This document shows positions 45,414-53,952 of a stretch of DNA of 64,000 bases, piece after piece (positions within the stretch are counted from its first letter, which is position 1; each line of letters begins with the position of its first letter). Under the pieces are notes generated by a model that searched no databases, was not told the origin of the DNA, and saw only the letters and a program-made list of their open reading frames with translations. The DNA comes from Chelativorans multitrophicus (GTDB lineage Bacteria; Pseudomonadota; Alphaproteobacteria; Rhizobiales; Rhizobiaceae): NCBI RefSeq assembly GCF_011317445.1, contig NZ_JAAAPL010000009.1, positions 1-64,000 of the forward strand, in the 5' to 3' direction. The translations under genes were made by a program, and so were the position numbers.

Positions 45414-46195
45414 TCTTTGCTCCAGAAATCTTCGTAATCAGGCTTCCGCTTTTGTACGAAGGCAGAGGTGCCTTCCCGCCACTCCGCGCCGTTCATCAAG
45501 CCGAGAATTCCATCGATGCTGTCCCAATCGGCGGTCCGAAGGGCCGACTTCACACCGCCGATGGCGGCGGGCGGCGCTCCCTTGACGATGGCGGCGGCCA
45601 GGGCGACTGCGCGTTCGAGCAGTTCCTCCTCCGGCGCGATGGCGGTCACGAAACCGAAGCGTTCCGCTTCTTCCGCGCTCCATGCGCGGCGGCTGAGGAT
45701 CAGTTCCGCCGTCCGGCGACGGCCGATGATCGCAGGGAGCCGAGCAAGCGCGGTATTGGGGAGGACTCCGAGACCGATTTCAGGCAGGCGAAACGTAGTC
45801 TGTGGCGCCGCCAGCACCAGGTCGCAGACCGTTGCCAGTTCGACACCGCCGCCAAGCACCAGACCGCGCACGGCCGCCACCACCGGGCGCGGATCGGCGT
45901 CGATCAGCTTGAAGAGATCGACGGGCGTGGGCGTTTCCCCATGTGAACGCGGCTCACTCTCAAGCCATCCGGTGTCGAGCATGTCGCGTATGTCGGCGCC
46001 GGCACAGAAATCCGTACCGTGATTGGCCAGGACCAGCGCTCGCGCCGGATCAGGCCCCTTGCAGCTCTCGCTGATTGCAGCCATCGCATCCGTTACAAGC
46101 ACGGTCGAGAGTGCGTTCTTGCGTTTTTCGTCGTTCAGATAGACGATGGCTACATGACCCCGACGTTCGATATCGACAAGCATCGGCTTTCTCAC
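45410..46195 (-). CDS. Enoyl-CoA hydratase/isomerase family protein
   Basis: It has 261 residues. The oxyanion-hole segments are NHGTDFCAGADI near 60-70 and GLVLGGGVELATVCDLVLAA near 112-131, with LPEIGLGVLPN following. GTG 46195 overlaps the dehydrogenase stop; ATG 46183 is an alternative. The usual catalytic Glu of hydratases, expected near PEIGLG, is retained. Hydration or isomerisation of an unsaturated acyl-CoA is the expected step after the acyl-CoA dehydrogenase. Confidence 0.88.
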   Translation of the reverse strand: MRKPMLVDIERRGHVAIVYLNDEKRKNALSTVLVTDAMAAISESCKGPDPARALVLANHGTDFCAGADIRDMLDTGWLESEPRSHGETPTPVDLFKLIDADPRPVVAAVRGLVLGGGVELATVCDLVLAAPQTTFRLPEIGLGVLPNTALARLPAIIGRRRTAELILSRRAWSAEEAERFGFVTAIAPEEELLERAVALAAAIVKGAPPAAIGGVKSALRTADWDSIDGILGLMNGAEWREGTSAFVQKRKPDYEDFWSKE

Positions 46196-47337
46196 TCGCT
46201 CAGAAAGGCCCGGGCGATCTGGATGCGCTGCATCTCCGACGTGCCCTCACCGATACGAAACGCGCGGGCGTCCCGATACATGCGCTCGACCGGCCAATCG
46301 CACATATAACCGGCTCCCCCGAAGATCTGCAGCACGCGGTCCGCAACCCGCCCAACCATCTCGCTGGCGTAAAGCTTGGAACGCGAACCCGCGACACGGA
46401 ACGAAGGATCGCCCTCGTCGGCAAGCGTGGCGGCGCGATAGGTCAGAAGCCTCGACGCTTCCACTTCGCAGTCGCTGTCGGCAAGCATGAACTGGATCGC
46501 CTGATGGTCTGCGAGCCGGCTCCCGAAGGCCTGCCGCTCCCGCACATAATTACGGGCCAGCCGCAGGAGTTCGTCAGCCATTCCGACATAGCGGGCGGAA
46601 TACTCGATCCGAGTCGTATTGATCGTTGCCATCATCGCCGCGAAGCCGCCGCCGACCTCGCCGAGGACATGGCTCTCCGGGAGCTCGCAATCTTCCAGCG
46701 AGAATGCACCGAGTTGATAGCCGCGCCAGCCCATCTTGCGGAAATTGCCGGAATATTTGAATCCGGGATTCGAACGTGGCACGATAAACAAGGTGAAACG
46801 TGAGCGAAGCGGAGCTGCTAGATCGGTCACCGCCAGAACGATGATGAAATCGGCATAGTCAGCGCCGGAGATGAACTGTTTGGCGCCACGCAGTACCCAT
46901 CCTGCCCCGGTTCTGGAAGCGCGCGTCTTGAGACCTCCGAGATCCGAGCCTGCGTCCGGCTCGGTCAGTGCGTAGGCGACCGTCAGTTCCCCGGAGACGA
47001 CCGGGTCGACGAACCAGTCGCGCTGGTGATCGGCGGCAAGCGACATCGACGCGGGCAGGAAGCCGATAGCGTCGGCGAGCGGCATGGAGGTCTTGCCGAT
47101 CTCCTCGCCGATCACGACCTGACCGAGCATACTGAGACCGGCGCCGCCGACGCTCTCAGGAAGGTTATGCGCATAAAGACCGAGGGCAACGGCTTCGCGG
47201 CGCAGACGCAGGAAATCCTCATCGGAAAAATGATCCTCCGCCTCCACCCGGGCCTCGAGCGGCCGCAGATAGTCGTTCACATAGCCGCGCACCGTCTGCC
47301 GCAGCATGTCTAGCTCTTCCGGAAACTGGAAATTCAT
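46192..47337 (-). CDS. Acyl-CoA dehydrogenase
   Basis: It has 381 residues from ATG 47337 (AGGGA eight bases upstream); an ATG ten codons earlier overlaps the MarR gene. FAD and substrate motifs are YALTEPDAGSDLGGLKTRA near 135-155, KQFISGADYADF and the end GEGTSEMQRIQIARA, where acyl-CoA dehydrogenases have their conserved motif. It forms a trans-2-enoyl-CoA, passing electrons to ETF. It is the first purely metabolic step encoded after the regulator in this operon. Confidence 0.9.
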   Translation of the reverse strand: MNFQFPEELDMLRQTVRGYVNDYLRPLEARVEAEDHFSDEDFLRLRREAVALGLYAHNLPESVGGAGLSMLGQVVIGEEIGKTSMPLADAIGFLPASMSLAADHQRDWFVDPVVSGELTVAYALTEPDAGSDLGGLKTRASRTGAGWVLRGAKQFISGADYADFIIVLAVTDLAAPLRSRFTLFIVPRSNPGFKYSGNFRKMGWRGYQLGAFSLEDCELPESHVLGEVGGGFAAMMATINTTRIEYSARYVGMADELLRLARNYVRERQAFGSRLADHQAIQFMLADSDCEVEASRLLTYRAATLADEGDPSFRVAGSRSKLYASEMVGRVADRVLQIFGGAGYMCDWPVERMYRDARAFRIGEGTSEMQRIQIARAFLSE

Positions 47338-47341
47338 CTGA

Positions 47342-47866
47342 TTATCCCTGCTTGTCACGCCTGCCATTCGGAGCGTGCTCGAAATAGCCGCGCATCATGT
47401 CGAGTGTTTTCACAAGATCCTGAGCCCGTGCCTTGCCCAGTTGCCTGATAATGTCGGCCTCCATCTCCTGCGCGAGAGTGACGAGCTTCTTGCGCAGGAT
47501 GTTGCCCTTCTTGGTAAATTTGAGCGAAATCAGCCTCTGATCGGCTGCGTTGGTGGTACGAGTCAGGATGCCTGCCGCTTCCAGCCTTTGCAGCGCGACG
47601 CTGACCCGCGACTTTGCAAGCGTCGTCATGCGGCAGATCTCGCGCGATGAGATTTTGGAGTAACGGGCGAGCACATGGATGACGCGGCTTTCCGGGATCG
47701 TGATGCCCAGCTCCCGTCTATAGCGCTCATCATACATCTGGGTTACCTGGGCTGTAACATACAGGAGGCGATAGGGGAGGTAGTCATCCAGGATGATGTA
47801 ATCGACGCCCTTGACCCCCTCCGATACCAGAGCTTCATCCTCGTCTGATGTGTTCGTTGCCGCCAT
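47342..47866 (-). CDS. MarR-family transcriptional regulator
   Basis: It has 174 residues. The winged helix covers about 60-120: SSREICRMTTLAKSRVSVALQRLEAAGILTRT is the recognition part and LISLKFTKKG the wing, flanked by dimerisation helices. MarR proteins in CoA-dependent aromatic or acid degradation commonly respond to a CoA thioester intermediate. It is embedded in the operon, and a perfect palindrome in the operon promoter (53035-53051) is its most likely site, implying autoregulation. Confidence 0.88.
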   Translation of the reverse strand: MAATNTSDEDEALVSEGVKGVDYIILDDYLPYRLLYVTAQVTQMYDERYRRELGITIPESRVIHVLARYSKISSREICRMTTLAKSRVSVALQRLEAAGILTRTTNAADQRLISLKFTKKGNILRKKLVTLAQEMEADIIRQLGKARAQDLVKTLDMMRGYFEHAPNGRRDKQG

Positions 47867-47868
47867 CG

Positions 47869-48621
47869 TTACTTCTCGTACGGGATGTTATTTTCTACAT
47901 AAGACCATATCTCACGCGCCAAATGCGTCTCGCGCTCCTCCTGAATGTGAGCGATCAGGCCGCCCGAACGCGACACCACTGCCAGGCCGCGCATGACATC
48001 CGCAGGCAGACCGATCTCCAGAAGCAAAGCCGCGATCGCCCCTGTCGCATTCAGGGTGATTGGTTTGCCCGCCGCCCGATCCATTGCTGCGGAGAGCTTA
48101 CGCAGGAGATCGACATAGCGACCGCTGACCCCCAGTTCGTCGGCAAAGACAAGGAGCTTCGTCGCGCGCGGATCGGTGGGCTTGTGGAGCGGATGACCGA
48201 AGCCGGGCACCGGCTTGCGCTGCTGCCTGTATTCGGCGACGAGCGCATTGCAGTAATCCTCGGGAGTCTGGCCGGACCGTTCGCCAGAAACGAGCAGCTT
48301 TGCGCAGGCCTCTGAGGTGCCGGCAAAGATGTTGCCAAGGGACAGAAGGCCGGCGGACATACCGACCTGCATCTCGTCCGGTACGCTGTCGATCATCAGC
48401 CGGGCGATCAGGGATGATGGCGTCCAGCCATGTTCCATCAGGGTCACCAGGCAGGCATCGAGGATCCGCCGATGGTCGTCCGGTGGCAGGCTGCCCTTCA
48501 TGAGCAGGTAGAGCACGTCGGTGAAACTGCGCTCTCCGATCAGATCGGCAGCGAGATCGAAGCCACGGATCGTGACGCTGTCCTTGTCGGCATGTGCGAT
48601 TCTGGTGGTTATCTGCGGCAT
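47869..48621 (-). CDS. Citryl-CoA lyase/citrate-synthase-like protein
   Basis: At 250 residues it is a short member of the citrate synthase superfamily. VTIRGFDLAADLIGERSFTDVLYLL at the start and PVPGFGHPLHKPTDPRATKL near 152-170 with the active-site His and Asp are recognisable. The full citrate synthase has about 400 residues; short forms act as citryl-CoA lyases, cleaving a 3-hydroxy-3-carboxyacyl-CoA type bond. In this operon it may cleave the end product of beta-oxidation-like steps. That role is inference. Confidence 0.78.
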   Translation of the reverse strand: MPQITTRIAHADKDSVTIRGFDLAADLIGERSFTDVLYLLMKGSLPPDDHRRILDACLVTLMEHGWTPSSLIARLMIDSVPDEMQVGMSAGLLSLGNIFAGTSEACAKLLVSGERSGQTPEDYCNALVAEYRQQRKPVPGFGHPLHKPTDPRATKLLVFADELGVSGRYVDLLRKLSAAMDRAAGKPITLNATGAIAALLLEIGLPADVMRGLAVVSRSGGLIAHIQEERETHLAREIWSYVENNIPYEK

Positions 48622-48627
48622 GGCGGG

Positions 48628-49347
48628 TCAGTAAAGTTCCATGAGCTTGCTGCGGTCGGCGATAGCGTCGGGTTCCCCGGAATAGAGAACCGTCCCCGCC
48701 TTCAGAACGAGAGCGAGATCCGCAACCCGCAGGGCGGATTGCACGTTCTGCTCCACGAGGATGATCGAGAAGTTGAGGCTCTTCTGGGCTTCCTTTATCG
48801 TGCCGAGCAGATCCTGGAAGAGTTTCGGGGCAAGGCCGATCGAGGGTTCGTCGAGCAGCAGGCTTTTCGGATTGGCTGCAAGCGTACGCGCCAGCGACAG
48901 CATCTGCTGCTGCCCTCCCGAGAGCAGGCCGGCCTTTCGCCGGAAGAACTCCTTCAGGATCGGCAGGGGCTCGACGACACGCTCAATTCGCGCTTTGCGT
49001 TCGGCATCGCCAAGCTTGAGCGCGGCCAGACCAAGCTTGAGATTGTCTTCCACCGTAATGTTCGGAAATACGCCCTTACCCTCGGGCATGTAGGAGATGC
49101 CGTGGCGCATCCGCTCGACAGGCGCCATGCCCGCAAGGGCAAGACCCTGATACGTCACGGTTCCCTCGCGAGCCGGCAGCAGGCCGTAAAGGAGCTTCAG
49201 CAAGGTCGATTTGCCGGCCCCGTTATGCCCGATCAGCGCCAGGGTCTGGCCCTGCCCGAGCGTAAAGCTGACATTACTCAGTACGGTCCGGTCAGCATAG
49301 CCGGTGCTGACATTGGAAACCTCCCACTCAGGTAGGGCTGCGGACAT
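48628..49347 (-). CDS. livF: Branched-chain-type ABC transporter ATP-binding protein LivF
   Basis: It has 239 residues, starting at an ATG that shares one base with the LivG stop (TGATG). Walker A is GHNGAGKST near 35, the signature LSGGQQQMLSLARTL near 132, and Walker B SLLLDEPSIGLAP. It is the second ATPase of a Liv-type importer. The catabolic genes downstream suggest transport of an aromatic or aliphatic acid rather than leucine. Confidence 0.92.
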   Translation of the reverse strand: MSAALPEWEVSNVSTGYADRTVLSNVSFTLGQGQTLALIGHNGAGKSTLLKLLYGLLPAREGTVTYQGLALAGMAPVERMRHGISYMPEGKGVFPNITVEDNLKLGLAALKLGDAERKARIERVVEPLPILKEFFRRKAGLLSGGQQQMLSLARTLAANPKSLLLDEPSIGLAPKLFQDLLGTIKEAQKSLNFSIILVEQNVQSALRVADLALVLKAGTVLYSGEPDAIADRSKLMELY

Positions 49348-50099
49348 CAAACGGCCTCCCCGAAATAGATGGCGGTCAGCTTCGCATCATTGAGAATCCG
49401 CTCCGGCTCACCCTGGTCGAGCACAGTGCCGCGATCCAGGAAAGCGATCTCGTCGGAGATTCCCCGCACGATGTCGAGATTGTGCTCGATGAGGCAGATG
49501 GCGACGCCTGCCTCCACCCGCTCACGCAGGATGCCGAAGAACCTGTCATACGAACTCAGGTCCAGACCGGATGCCGGCTCGTCGAGCAGCCATACGTCCG
49601 CCTCCATGGCCAGGATGCGCGCAAGCGACAGGAATTTCTGCTCGCCATAGGAGATATCGACGGCAAGCTCATTCCGCAGGCCAGCCAGTCCCACGCGGCT
49701 GAGGATTTCCTCCGCCTTCTCGAGGCGTAGCCGCTTCTCCGACCCGCCCGACAGAAAAGACCAGGGGCTGCGCTCCATCACGGTCAGTACGTTCTCCAGC
49801 ACGGTCATGTGGGAGAACAGCCGCAACGCCTGAAAGGAGCGGGCGACGCCCCGAAGCGCGATCGCACGCGGGGACATGGTCAGAAGCTCGACGCCCTTGT
49901 GCAGGACAGATCCTTCGTCAGGACGGATGTGGCCTGTCATGATGTTGAACATGGTGGTCTTGCCGGCACCGTTCGGGCCGACCAGGCCGGTCACCTTCCC
50001 ATATGGCAAGGACAGGTTGACGTGATTGGCAGCGGATATGCCGCCGAAATGCTTGCTGACGTCGATCAGCTGCATGGCGATTCCCGACCGCGGGTTCAT
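49347..50099 (-). CDS. livG: Branched-chain-type ABC transporter ATP-binding protein LivG
   Basis: It has 250 residues from ATG 50099, overlapping the LivM stop by four bases. Walker A is GPNGAGKTTMF near 41; the signature is written ISYGEQKFLSLARIL, as usual for LivG. Walker B is VWLLDEPASGLD, and the switch His lies in LIEHNLD. It is the first ATPase of the importer, tightly coupled in translation to the genes on both sides. Confidence 0.92.
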   Translation of the reverse strand: MNPRSGIAMQLIDVSKHFGGISAANHVNLSLPYGKVTGLVGPNGAGKTTMFNIMTGHIRPDEGSVLHKGVELLTMSPRAIALRGVARSFQALRLFSHMTVLENVLTVMERSPWSFLSGGSEKRLRLEKAEEILSRVGLAGLRNELAVDISYGEQKFLSLARILAMEADVWLLDEPASGLDLSSYDRFFGILRERVEAGVAICLIEHNLDIVRGISDEIAFLDRGTVLDQGEPERILNDAKLTAIYFGEAV

Positions 50100-50971
50100 C
50101 CCTTCGACCTCGCCTTGCCCATCAGCCCGGCAGGCCGGTAGATCATCAGGAGCACCATCGCCAGGCCGTAGAGTATCTGTTGCAGATAGCCGATGTTCTG
50201 CGGTGGCAGGGGGAGCCAGCTCAGCGCCGCCGGCAGGCACTGGATAAGTGCGGCACCGATGATCGGCCCCGTAATCGTGCCCGCTCCGCCAATGATCACC
50301 ATGGCCATCACCAGCACGGACAGGTTGAGGGTGAAGCTTTCCGGGTTCACGAAGGCGATGTTGAAAGCGTAGAGTACGCCCGCCACGGCGCACAGCGCCG
50401 AGGAGATCGCCACGGCGATGGATTTGATGACCGCGACGTTCTTGCCGGCGGCGGCGGCTGCCGTCTCGTCGTCGCGTATTGCCCTCAAATCACGACCGAA
50501 GGCTGTACGCAGCAGACATATCACCGCCAATGCCACAAGGGCGACAAGGGCGATGGTCACCCCCATGAACGCCAGTGGTGAGGCAAGCGAATATCCGAAA
50601 AGCTCCGCGACGGGGATGCCGATAAGTCCGCTAAGGCCGCCGGTGACGGAATGCCACTGCTCGAACACGGTGAACGCAATAACCTGGAGGCCCAGCGAAG
50701 CAGCTACGAAATACTCGCCGCGCACCCGAAGCGCAGGAAGCGAGATCAACAACGATGCCGCCGCGCAGGTCACCATGGCCAGGGGAACCGCAAGCGTCAG
50801 TTCGGCCGTGTAGTGAAGCGCGAGCAGCGCCGCGACATAGGCGCCGACGCCGTAGAAGGCTGCGTGGGCCATTGAGAAGATACCGGCATAGCCAATCAGC
50901 AGATTGAGGCTGATTGCCAGGATCATGCTGATACCAGTCACAGTCACCAGATTTGCGAAATAGTTGACCAT
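50096..50971 (-). CDS. livM: Branched-chain-type ABC transporter permease LivM
   Basis: It has 291 residues with GGAGG five bases before the ATG. There are about eight hydrophobic segments, starting with ISMILAISLNLLIGYAGIFSMAHAAFYGVGAY, the LivM signature. The conserved GRDLRAIRDDETAAAAAGKN cytoplasmic loop is near 155-175. It pairs with LivH to form the membrane channel. Confidence 0.92.
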   Translation of the reverse strand: MVNYFANLVTVTGISMILAISLNLLIGYAGIFSMAHAAFYGVGAYVAALLALHYTAELTLAVPLAMVTCAAASLLISLPALRVRGEYFVAASLGLQVIAFTVFEQWHSVTGGLSGLIGIPVAELFGYSLASPLAFMGVTIALVALVALAVICLLRTAFGRDLRAIRDDETAAAAAGKNVAVIKSIAVAISSALCAVAGVLYAFNIAFVNPESFTLNLSVLVMAMVIIGGAGTITGPIIGAALIQCLPAALSWLPLPPQNIGYLQQILYGLAMVLLMIYRPAGLMGKARSKG

Positions 50972-50980
50972 GCCGGCCTC

Positions 50981-51850
50981 CTACACCCTCACCTTCTGGC
51001 CGAGCAGACCAGACGGACGCAAAAGAATGAAGGCGAGCAGGATCAGGAACGTGACGGCATCGCTCCACCCCGCCGGCAGGCGCCAGAAGGACAAGCTTTC
51101 CGCCACGCCGAGCAGAAGACCGCCAAGCCCGGCTCCCCGCAGGCTGCCAATGCCTCCGATAATCGTCGCCGCCAGACTGATGAGCATCACGCGGTGACCC
51201 GCCGATGGCGTCAGACCTGCGGTAATCGTCTGGAAGACCGCTGCCGGCACCACCAGCAGCGATCCCAGCACCAGCGCGATGAGGAACAGGCTTTTCGCCG
51301 AAAGACCGTAGACGGTGACCAGATCGGGATTGTCGGCGAGCCCGCGCAGGGCGAGCCCCACCGACGTACGATCGAAGAAGTAGTTGAGGGCGAGAAAGAT
51401 CAGTGGCGCCGTGCCGACTATGATCATGCCTAGCTGCGAAATGTATAGGCCCATGATTGGCTGGGCGCGTGACAGTGGCGAAGTCACCGATAGAAAGCCA
51501 CTGCCGAACATCATGGCCAGTAGGTTTTCCACCACCACACCGACGCCGAACGATGCGACGAAGACCGTGAAGAAGGAGCCGGCATCGCGCTGGACGGGAC
51601 GATACACCAGAAGTTGCACTAGGGCCCCGAAGCCGGCCGACAGCACGATGGCCGCCAGCACGGAGAGATACCACGGTAACCCGAACACACTCGTGCACGC
51701 GTAGAAGCCGTAACCGGCAATTAGATAGGTCGCGCCATGAGAGTAGTGGAAAATGCGCGTCATGCCGAAGACGATCGCAAATCCTACGGCCATCAGCGCA
51801 TAGACGGCACCGGACTGGATGCCATCGAGTAGCAATTGCAGCAGCAGCAT
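50981..51850 (-). CDS. livH: Branched-chain-type ABC transporter permease LivH
   Basis: It has 289 residues from ATG 51850, giving the typical start LLLQLLLDGIQSGAVYALMAVG; an in-frame GTG six codons upstream is possible. HYSHGATYLIAGYG, LRGLADNPDLVTVYGLS and TIIGGIGSLRGAGLGGLLLG are the conserved LivH blocks. It lies ten bases before LivM and 26 after the binding-protein gene. Confidence 0.91.
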   Translation of the reverse strand: MLLLQLLLDGIQSGAVYALMAVGFAIVFGMTRIFHYSHGATYLIAGYGFYACTSVFGLPWYLSVLAAIVLSAGFGALVQLLVYRPVQRDAGSFFTVFVASFGVGVVVENLLAMMFGSGFLSVTSPLSRAQPIMGLYISQLGMIIVGTAPLIFLALNYFFDRTSVGLALRGLADNPDLVTVYGLSAKSLFLIALVLGSLLVVPAAVFQTITAGLTPSAGHRVMLISLAATIIGGIGSLRGAGLGGLLLGVAESLSFWRLPAGWSDAVTFLILLAFILLRPSGLLGQKVRV

Positions 51851-51876
51851 CGGAGATCCGTAGCGCACGCGCTGTC

Positions 51877-52992
51877 CTATTGGACGACGCGCACCGCCCT
51901 GTTTTCAATAAGGTTGATCTGACTGGGCACTGTCACCGTTCCATCATCATGGAACTCAAGCTCGCCTCCGACTACCCGGAATGACCTGATTTCGGCGAGC
52001 TTGTCACGAATGGCCTTGCCAGTGACCTCAAGGCCATCGCTTTCCAGCTCATCAATGACCTTCGCCACGATCATCGTAGCGTTGTAATAGTTGGCGTCAT
52101 AGGGGGTAGGCTCCTTGCCGAACTGCTCTCGATAACCATCGACGAAACGCCGCGTCAACGCGTCGTCAGCGCCCCAGTCGGTCTTCTGGCTGACATAGAT
52201 CGTGCCTTCGCCAGCGGGGTCTGCAATGAAATTCGGATCACCTATGGTAGAGATTCCGACAAATGGCACCTCCACGCCTGCATCGCGCAGTTGCTTGGCC
52301 AGCGAGATGAGTTGCTGCCCGAAATAGGCCAGGAATACGGCGTCGGCGCCTGTCTGCCGCACCCTGGCGGCGATGCTGGCGAACTGCGAGGTCGAACTGG
52401 AGATCGCGAACGAGCCGGCCAGTTCCATGCCATTCTTCGGTGCGTCCTCGCCGAGCGTTTCCACGACGGCCTGACCAAGCGGGTCGTCGACATAGACGAG
52501 CGCGATCTTCCTGGCCCCCATCTCCTCAGCCAGATAGGGGAGAAGGGTTTTGACTTCATCATTCGCGAGCGGAATGACATTGTAGAAATAGGGCGACAGT
52601 CCGGCCAGATCGGGAGAGGAGGCTCCTCCGTTGATCACCAGCACTTCGTCGCGTTCTCCAAGCGGAGCAATCGCCTTGGAGACGGCGGAAAATCCGGTTA
52701 GCACAACAGGAACCTGCGCCACCCGCACCAGCTTGTTCATAGCGACGACTGCAGTCTGGGCCTGTGCCTGGCTGTCCTCGAACGTGACCGTGAGCGGTTT
52801 GTCGAGGAACTTGTCGGCATTAATGTGCTCGACCGCCAATGAGGTGGCACTGCGGTACATCTCTCCGAAGGCAGCCGTGTGGCCGCTCAGTGGAAACAAG
52901 GCGCCGATATCGTAAGCGTCTTGCGCCATCGCCTGGCCACCCACAGCCAGAGACATCGCGGCAGCGCTCAATGTTCTAATTACAAGATTCAT
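51877..52992 (-). CDS. livK: Branched-chain-type ABC transporter substrate-binding protein
   Basis: It has 371 residues with a Sec signal (LSAAAMSLAVGGQAMAQ) and a strong GGGAGG ribosome site. The mature start IGALFPLSGHTAAFGEMYRSATSLAVEHIN and DSQAQAQTAVVAMNKLV are typical of the Leu/Ile/Val-binding family. Many relatives bind aromatic acids, short-chain acids or amides. It is the first gene of the ten-gene minus-strand operon ending at 43037, downstream of a well-formed promoter-operator. Confidence 0.9.
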   Translation of the reverse strand: MNLVIRTLSAAAMSLAVGGQAMAQDAYDIGALFPLSGHTAAFGEMYRSATSLAVEHINADKFLDKPLTVTFEDSQAQAQTAVVAMNKLVRVAQVPVVLTGFSAVSKAIAPLGERDEVLVINGGASSPDLAGLSPYFYNVIPLANDEVKTLLPYLAEEMGARKIALVYVDDPLGQAVVETLGEDAPKNGMELAGSFAISSSTSQFASIAARVRQTGADAVFLAYFGQQLISLAKQLRDAGVEVPFVGISTIGDPNFIADPAGEGTIYVSQKTDWGADDALTRRFVDGYREQFGKEPTPYDANYYNATMIVAKVIDELESDGLEVTGKAIRDKLAEIRSFRVVGGELEFHDDGTVTVPSQINLIENRAVRVVQ

Positions 52993-53028
52993 CTCTTACC
53001 TCCCAGGGCCCGCACGGGCAACACATGC

Positions 53029-53057
53029 GTTTTGTTTCGTTATGAACGAAATGTCAA
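53029..53057 (-). promoter_or_regulatory. Promoter of the Liv/CoA operon with operator in the spacer
   Basis: On the minus strand TTGACA (53057-53052) is a consensus -35. The next seventeen bases, TTTCGTTCATAACGAAA (53051-53035), are a perfect inverted repeat with a three-base centre. CAAAAC follows at the -10 position, a weak match. A repressor there would block polymerase directly. A MarR protein is encoded in the same operon. Confidence 0.72.
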
Positions 53058-53630
53058 GAAGGCGGATCTGGAAAGCTCTGCTGTTGTTGTTTCAGGGAAG
53101 ATCGCACAGAAGGGCAGATTCGCGATGAACCGCAGGAACAGACGGCCCCAACGACGTCTGGCAATCTGTGGGAAATCGCAAATGCTTCCCTTGCGCGTGC
53201 GCAGCTCGATGCATCGCGCACTACCGTCGTTCAGTCCCTCGTCGGCCCCGCAAAAATAGATGAATGCTACAACAACGGCCGCTCTCGTATTGGCGTATGA
53301 ACTGTTAATGAACGCTTCGGCATGCCCGGATGGAAGTTAAAGTGACATCGCCGGCCAGGACACTGTAACCACCAGCTGAAAGAACACCGATGTCCCCCCT
53401 GATGGGCGCGAGGCGCAACCCACATCCGAACCTATCCATCGGCGAAGCAGGGGGCAGGCGTACCTCGCCTGTCGCTTCGCATCATAATGGATCATCTCGA
53501 TGCCGGAAAGGATGGTTACTGCGCTAGTCATCGACTTGATGCGCCGATGATCCTGCTCAAGGCGCGAAGAGGGGGTATGATTTAGGCACTTCCCAAGCAG
53601 CTATGCTGCACAGGAAATGGGGGTGGGGCT
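53058..53630. other. Intergenic stretch, no gene recognised
   Basis: No frame resembles a known protein, and codon structure is poor. It separates the divergent Liv and Opp operons. I see no clear repeat or RNA gene in it. Confidence 0.4.
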
Positions 53631-53880
53631 CCCTCGGAGCCGGCTTCAAAGCGCCTCAAGCTGCTGTGAGCGTTGAGGAAAAGGCCGGACTTGATCCGGT
53701 CAGGTGAAGGCCAAGGAGACGAGCGCAAGCGAACCGCTGATAACGTGTCGAAAAGTGCATAGATGGCGCCAAAACCGCGCGCGTCTCGTTAGCCCGGGAC
53801 AAGTCTGGGGGAGACCTGCTGACCGCCCAGATGGCGTCCGGCATGGAGTGCGCCCCAAGGGCGGCGCGGCAGCGGAAATC
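53631..53880 (+). ncRNA. Group II intron-like ribozyme remnant
   Basis: The stretch contains features I associate with the 5' domain I of bacterial group II introns: CTTGATCCGGTCAGGTGAAG, GAACCGCTGATAACGTGTCG, TTAGCCCGGGACAAGTC and CCCAGATGGCGTCC, plus a GC-rich hairpin (GGGGCTCC/GGAGCC) near 53630-53650. No reverse-transcriptase/maturase gene follows; the next gene starts at 53953. So only the 5' part survives, if the identification is right. It is based on recalled sequence similarity, not on a fold. Confidence 0.5.
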
Positions 53881-53901
53881 GTCGCTGGGCGAGAAGAGAG
53901 T

Positions 53902-53930
53902 TGACAGCTAGTATCATACTACCATACCAA
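53902..53930 (+). promoter_or_regulatory. Promoter of the Opp operon with palindrome in the spacer
   Basis: TTGACA (53902-53907) is followed after seventeen bases by ATACCA. Between them TAGTAT, C, ATACTA (53910-53922) is a perfect palindrome. GGGAGGAG and the ATG at 53953 follow closely, so the leader is short. The palindrome fits a repressor site; no regulator gene is nearby in the window, so the protein may lie beyond 64 kb. Confidence 0.62.
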
Positions 53931-53952
53931 TTGGCGGGTCAGGGAGGAGAAC

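Noticed and set aside
50631-51908. 425-codon frame on the minus strand over LivM/LivH
   Set aside because: It is a shifted frame of the two permease genes; the real frames have membrane helices and family motifs.
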